A stretch of 49,719 bases of DNA, taken from a virus. The notes beneath the pieces were generated by a model, which ran no database searches, was not told where the DNA came from, and worked only from the letters and a program-made list of their open reading frames with translations. This document shows, piece after piece, positions 48,019 through 49,719 of this stretch. The translations under genes and the position numbers were made by a program. The stretch covers positions 1 to 49,719 of IMG/VR virus record IMGVR_UViG_3300046819_000105; one strand, given 5' to 3'. How positions within the stretch are numbered: the first letter of the stretch is position 1; each line of letters opens with the position of its first letter.

Positions 48019-49719
48019 ATGATAGAGAATAACGAAAAGACCTCACTGTTAATTAAGTCTCAGTTACCTGAATTTGTTAGGGATAATCCTGATTACACAA
48101 ATTTCGTAACGTTTGTTCAAGCTTACTATGAGTGGTTAGAACAGACAGGTAATGTGACCGATAGAGCAAAGAACATTTTGAACTATGCGGATATTGACAG
48201 AACAACAGAAGAATTCTTGGACCATTTTGTCCAACAATTTATTCCATATTATCCAGATAACACAACACAGATTGACAAAAAGACCGCTGTAAAAATAGCA
48301 AAGCAGTTTTACGGAACAAAAGGTACACCAGCATCATATCAATTACTGTTCAGAGTATTATATGATTCAGACTTTGATATTTTTTATACAAAAGATGTTG
48401 TACTGAAGGCATCTGACGGCCAATGGTATGTCGCAAAGAGTTTAAAATTAGCCTCAGATGATGACAACTTCTTAAACATTAGTAACTATAGATTGTTTGG
48501 TGAAACAACCAAATCTATAGCAACAGTTGAAAACAGTATCAAATCTGGAACAAAAATTGAAGTATTCATCTCAAACATTCAACGTTTATTCCAATCAGGC
48601 GAATTCGTTAGAGTTGTTGATTCTAATAATCAAGATGTTTTATTCAATGGTCAACCACTACGTGCAAAGATTGTGGGTCAAGTCAGTCAGATCAAGATTG
48701 ATCCAAACAACAGAGGCTTACTGTATGAGACTGGCGATCCTGTCGTAGTTTATGGTGGTCTAAACTCAAACACTGGCATTGGTGCAGTTGCCACAGTTAA
48801 TGAAACTACCAAAGGTTCAATACAACGTATCAATGTTGTGAACGGCGGATATGGTTATACGTTTTATCCAAACACAACTATCGATATTCAAAATGCAACA
48901 GGTGCAACTGCTACAGTAGCAACACTAAACCCAGATGATAAGTTATCAGCCAATGTTAATTTGGCACCAATAGATACCATTTCATTGAAGCGTTTCACAA
49001 AGATTGGCAATACAAACTACTTCTTCTCGAATGTTGCCGTATCTAATGCTAACACATCACTGATTAACGCACTATCTTTCCTTTCGTTCTCAACCTATCC
49101 AATTTCATCTGTTGCTGTGGATAATGGTGGCGGCGGAATCGAAAAGACACCTATTATTGGTGCAATATCTGCTTTCCCAAGTGACATTGAAACATCAGCA
49201 ACATTATACTCTTTAGGCATTTTAGCACCAATTCAGATTGCTGATGGTGGTTTGGGTTATAATGTTAATGACACAATCAGATTTACTGGTGGTACAGGTT
49301 ATGGTGCTCGTGCTAATGTTACTAGTGTTGCAGCTAACGGACAAATTTTAAACATTGAATATGTTAATAGTCCAGGATATTGTGCTGGTGGCATGGGTTA
49401 CAGAACAGATGCATTGCCAACAACTACGGTCATATCATCTAATGTCTTAGCATCAAATGCATCTGTTTATGTCCCTGGTGTATTGGGTGCGGGTGCAGAA
49501 TTCTCTGTTGTTGTGGACCGTGTAGGTTCAATCACATCAATTAAATTGTCAGAGAACGGTGAAGATTATATTGAGACACCAAACATCTCTCTGAAAGTAC
49601 AAGACATTTTAGTTTCCAATGTAGCTATTATTGACTTGCCCAAGAAAGGTGATATTGTTTATCAGGGAACCGACATAGCAAATACAAGTTATATTGCTAT
49701 AGTAGATTCAATATCTCTG
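48019..49719 (+). CDS. Baseplate protein, gp7-like, N-terminal 567 aa (cut by window end)
   Basis: ATG 48019 lies 3 nt after the gp6 stop and the frame stays open to the last base, so the C-terminus is missing. The N-terminus SQLPEFVRDNPDYTNFVTFV and YYEWLEQTGNVTDRAKNILN, then GTKGTPASYQLLFRVLYDSD, are typical of the protein that follows gp6 in T4-like cyanophages (gp7/gp8-like). Several Gly-Tyr repeats (NVVNGGYGYTFYPNTTIDI, QIADGGLGYNVNDTIRFTG, SPGYCAGGMGY) follow. Probably a wedge component. Confidence 0.8.
   Translation, partial: MIENNEKTSLLIKSQLPEFVRDNPDYTNFVTFVQAYYEWLEQTGNVTDRAKNILNYADIDRTTEEFLDHFVQQFIPYYPDNTTQIDKKTAVKIAKQFYGTKGTPASYQLLFRVLYDSDFDIFYTKDVVLKASDGQWYVAKSLKLASDDDNFLNISNYRLFGETTKSIATVENSIKSGTKIEVFISNIQRLFQSGEFVRVVDSNNQDVLFNGQPLRAKIVGQVSQIKIDPNNRGLLYETGDPVVVYGGLNSNTGIGAVATVNETTKGSIQRINVVNGGYGYTFYPNTTIDIQNATGATATVATLNPDDKLSANVNLAPIDTISLKRFTKIGNTNYFFSNVAVSNANTSLINALSFLSFSTYPISSVAVDNGGGGIEKTPIIGAISAFPSDIETSATLYSLGILAPIQIADGGLGYNVNDTIRFTGGTGYGARANVTSVAANGQILNIEYVNSPGYCAGGMGYRTDALPTTTVISSNVLASNASVYVPGVLGAGAEFSVVVDRVGSITSIKLSENGEDYIETPNISLKVQDILVSNVAIIDLPKKGDIVYQGTDIANTSYIAIVDSISL

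Noticed and set aside
1-49719. CRISPR array
   Set aside because: No regularly spaced direct repeats with unique spacers were found; the only repeats are coding modules and the gp32 leader.

Overview
This window reads as about 50 kb of the genome of a large T4-like (straboviral or cyanophage-like) contractile-tailed phage. The sequence-level reasons are the conserved gene 33 - 59 - 32 cluster, a baseplate and tail block with recognisable homologues of gp4, gp26, gp48, gp53, gp27, gp5, gp25 and gp6, a PhoH-family ATPase, and T4-type late promoter octamers (TATAAATA) in front of virion genes. The host is probably a Gram-negative betaproteobacterium. Two genes look host-derived (a Burkholderiales-type porin and an OmpA with the betaproteobacterial N-terminal region), and the tmRNA is of the circularly permuted type that is known, among other places, from betaproteobacteria. 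No integrase, rRNA or bacterial housekeeping block is visible, so a lytic phage is the best reading.

Layout. (1) 1-9.8 kb: a dense run of small, translationally coupled early-type genes (many ATGA or TAATG overlaps). It includes an HNH/AP2 endonuclease, a Lar-like antirestriction zinc ribbon, a Cys-based protein phosphatase, a LigA-domain-Ia-like miniprotein, an SPFH/band-7 membrane protein and a set of mosaic genes sharing near-identical DNA blocks. (2) 9.8-17.5 kb: a DUF262/HNH protein, a MoxR-type AAA+ ATPase, small membrane proteins, conserved phage proteins of unknown role and PhoH. (3) 17.5-26.1 kb: an accessory island holding a radical SAM/SPASM enzyme, two membrane fatty-acid desaturases, an extraordinary Asn/Cys-rich protein behind a late promoter, an EF-hand protein, four consecutive putative 2-oxoglutarate/Fe(II) oxygenases and a PD-(D/E)XK exonuclease. 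(4) 26.1-28.4 kb: a promoter-driven, circularly permuted tmRNA with tag ANDNAYALAA, a porin and an OmpA-like protein. (5) 28.4-31.7 kb: a small lipoprotein, a SleB-type lytic enzyme, then late-transcription coactivator gp33, helicase loader gp59, a 5'-nucleotidase and ssDNA-binding protein gp32, closed by a strong bidirectional terminator. (6) 31.75-37.2 kb, minus strand: two paralogous hub-type proteins (one with a lytic transglycosylase domain), gp51-like, gp26, a tail-tube-fold protein, an unknown conserved protein and head-completion nuclease gp4. (7) 37.2-49.7 kb, plus strand, diverging from a late promoter: gp48, gp53, the gp27-like hub, a split gp5 (OB/coiled-coil protein plus separate beta-helix spike), tail fibres with a duplicated tip domain, gp25, gp6 and a gp7-like protein that runs off the end of the window.

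How it fits together. Early and middle genes (sigma-70-like promoters and a repeated TTGCYTTT...CGTGTATAATGG promoter) would remodel the host and protect phage DNA. gp33/59/32 would couple replication to late transcription. The late blocks build the baseplate and tail. The most unusual content lies in regions 3 and 4. A possible peptide-modification module (radical SAM plus oxygenases) sits beside a Cys-rich, late-expressed, probably virion-associated protein, and a phage-borne two-piece tmRNA sits beside two outer-membrane protein genes. Start sites given here were chosen from ribosome-binding sites and overlaps. All homology statements come from reading the sequences, not from database searches.
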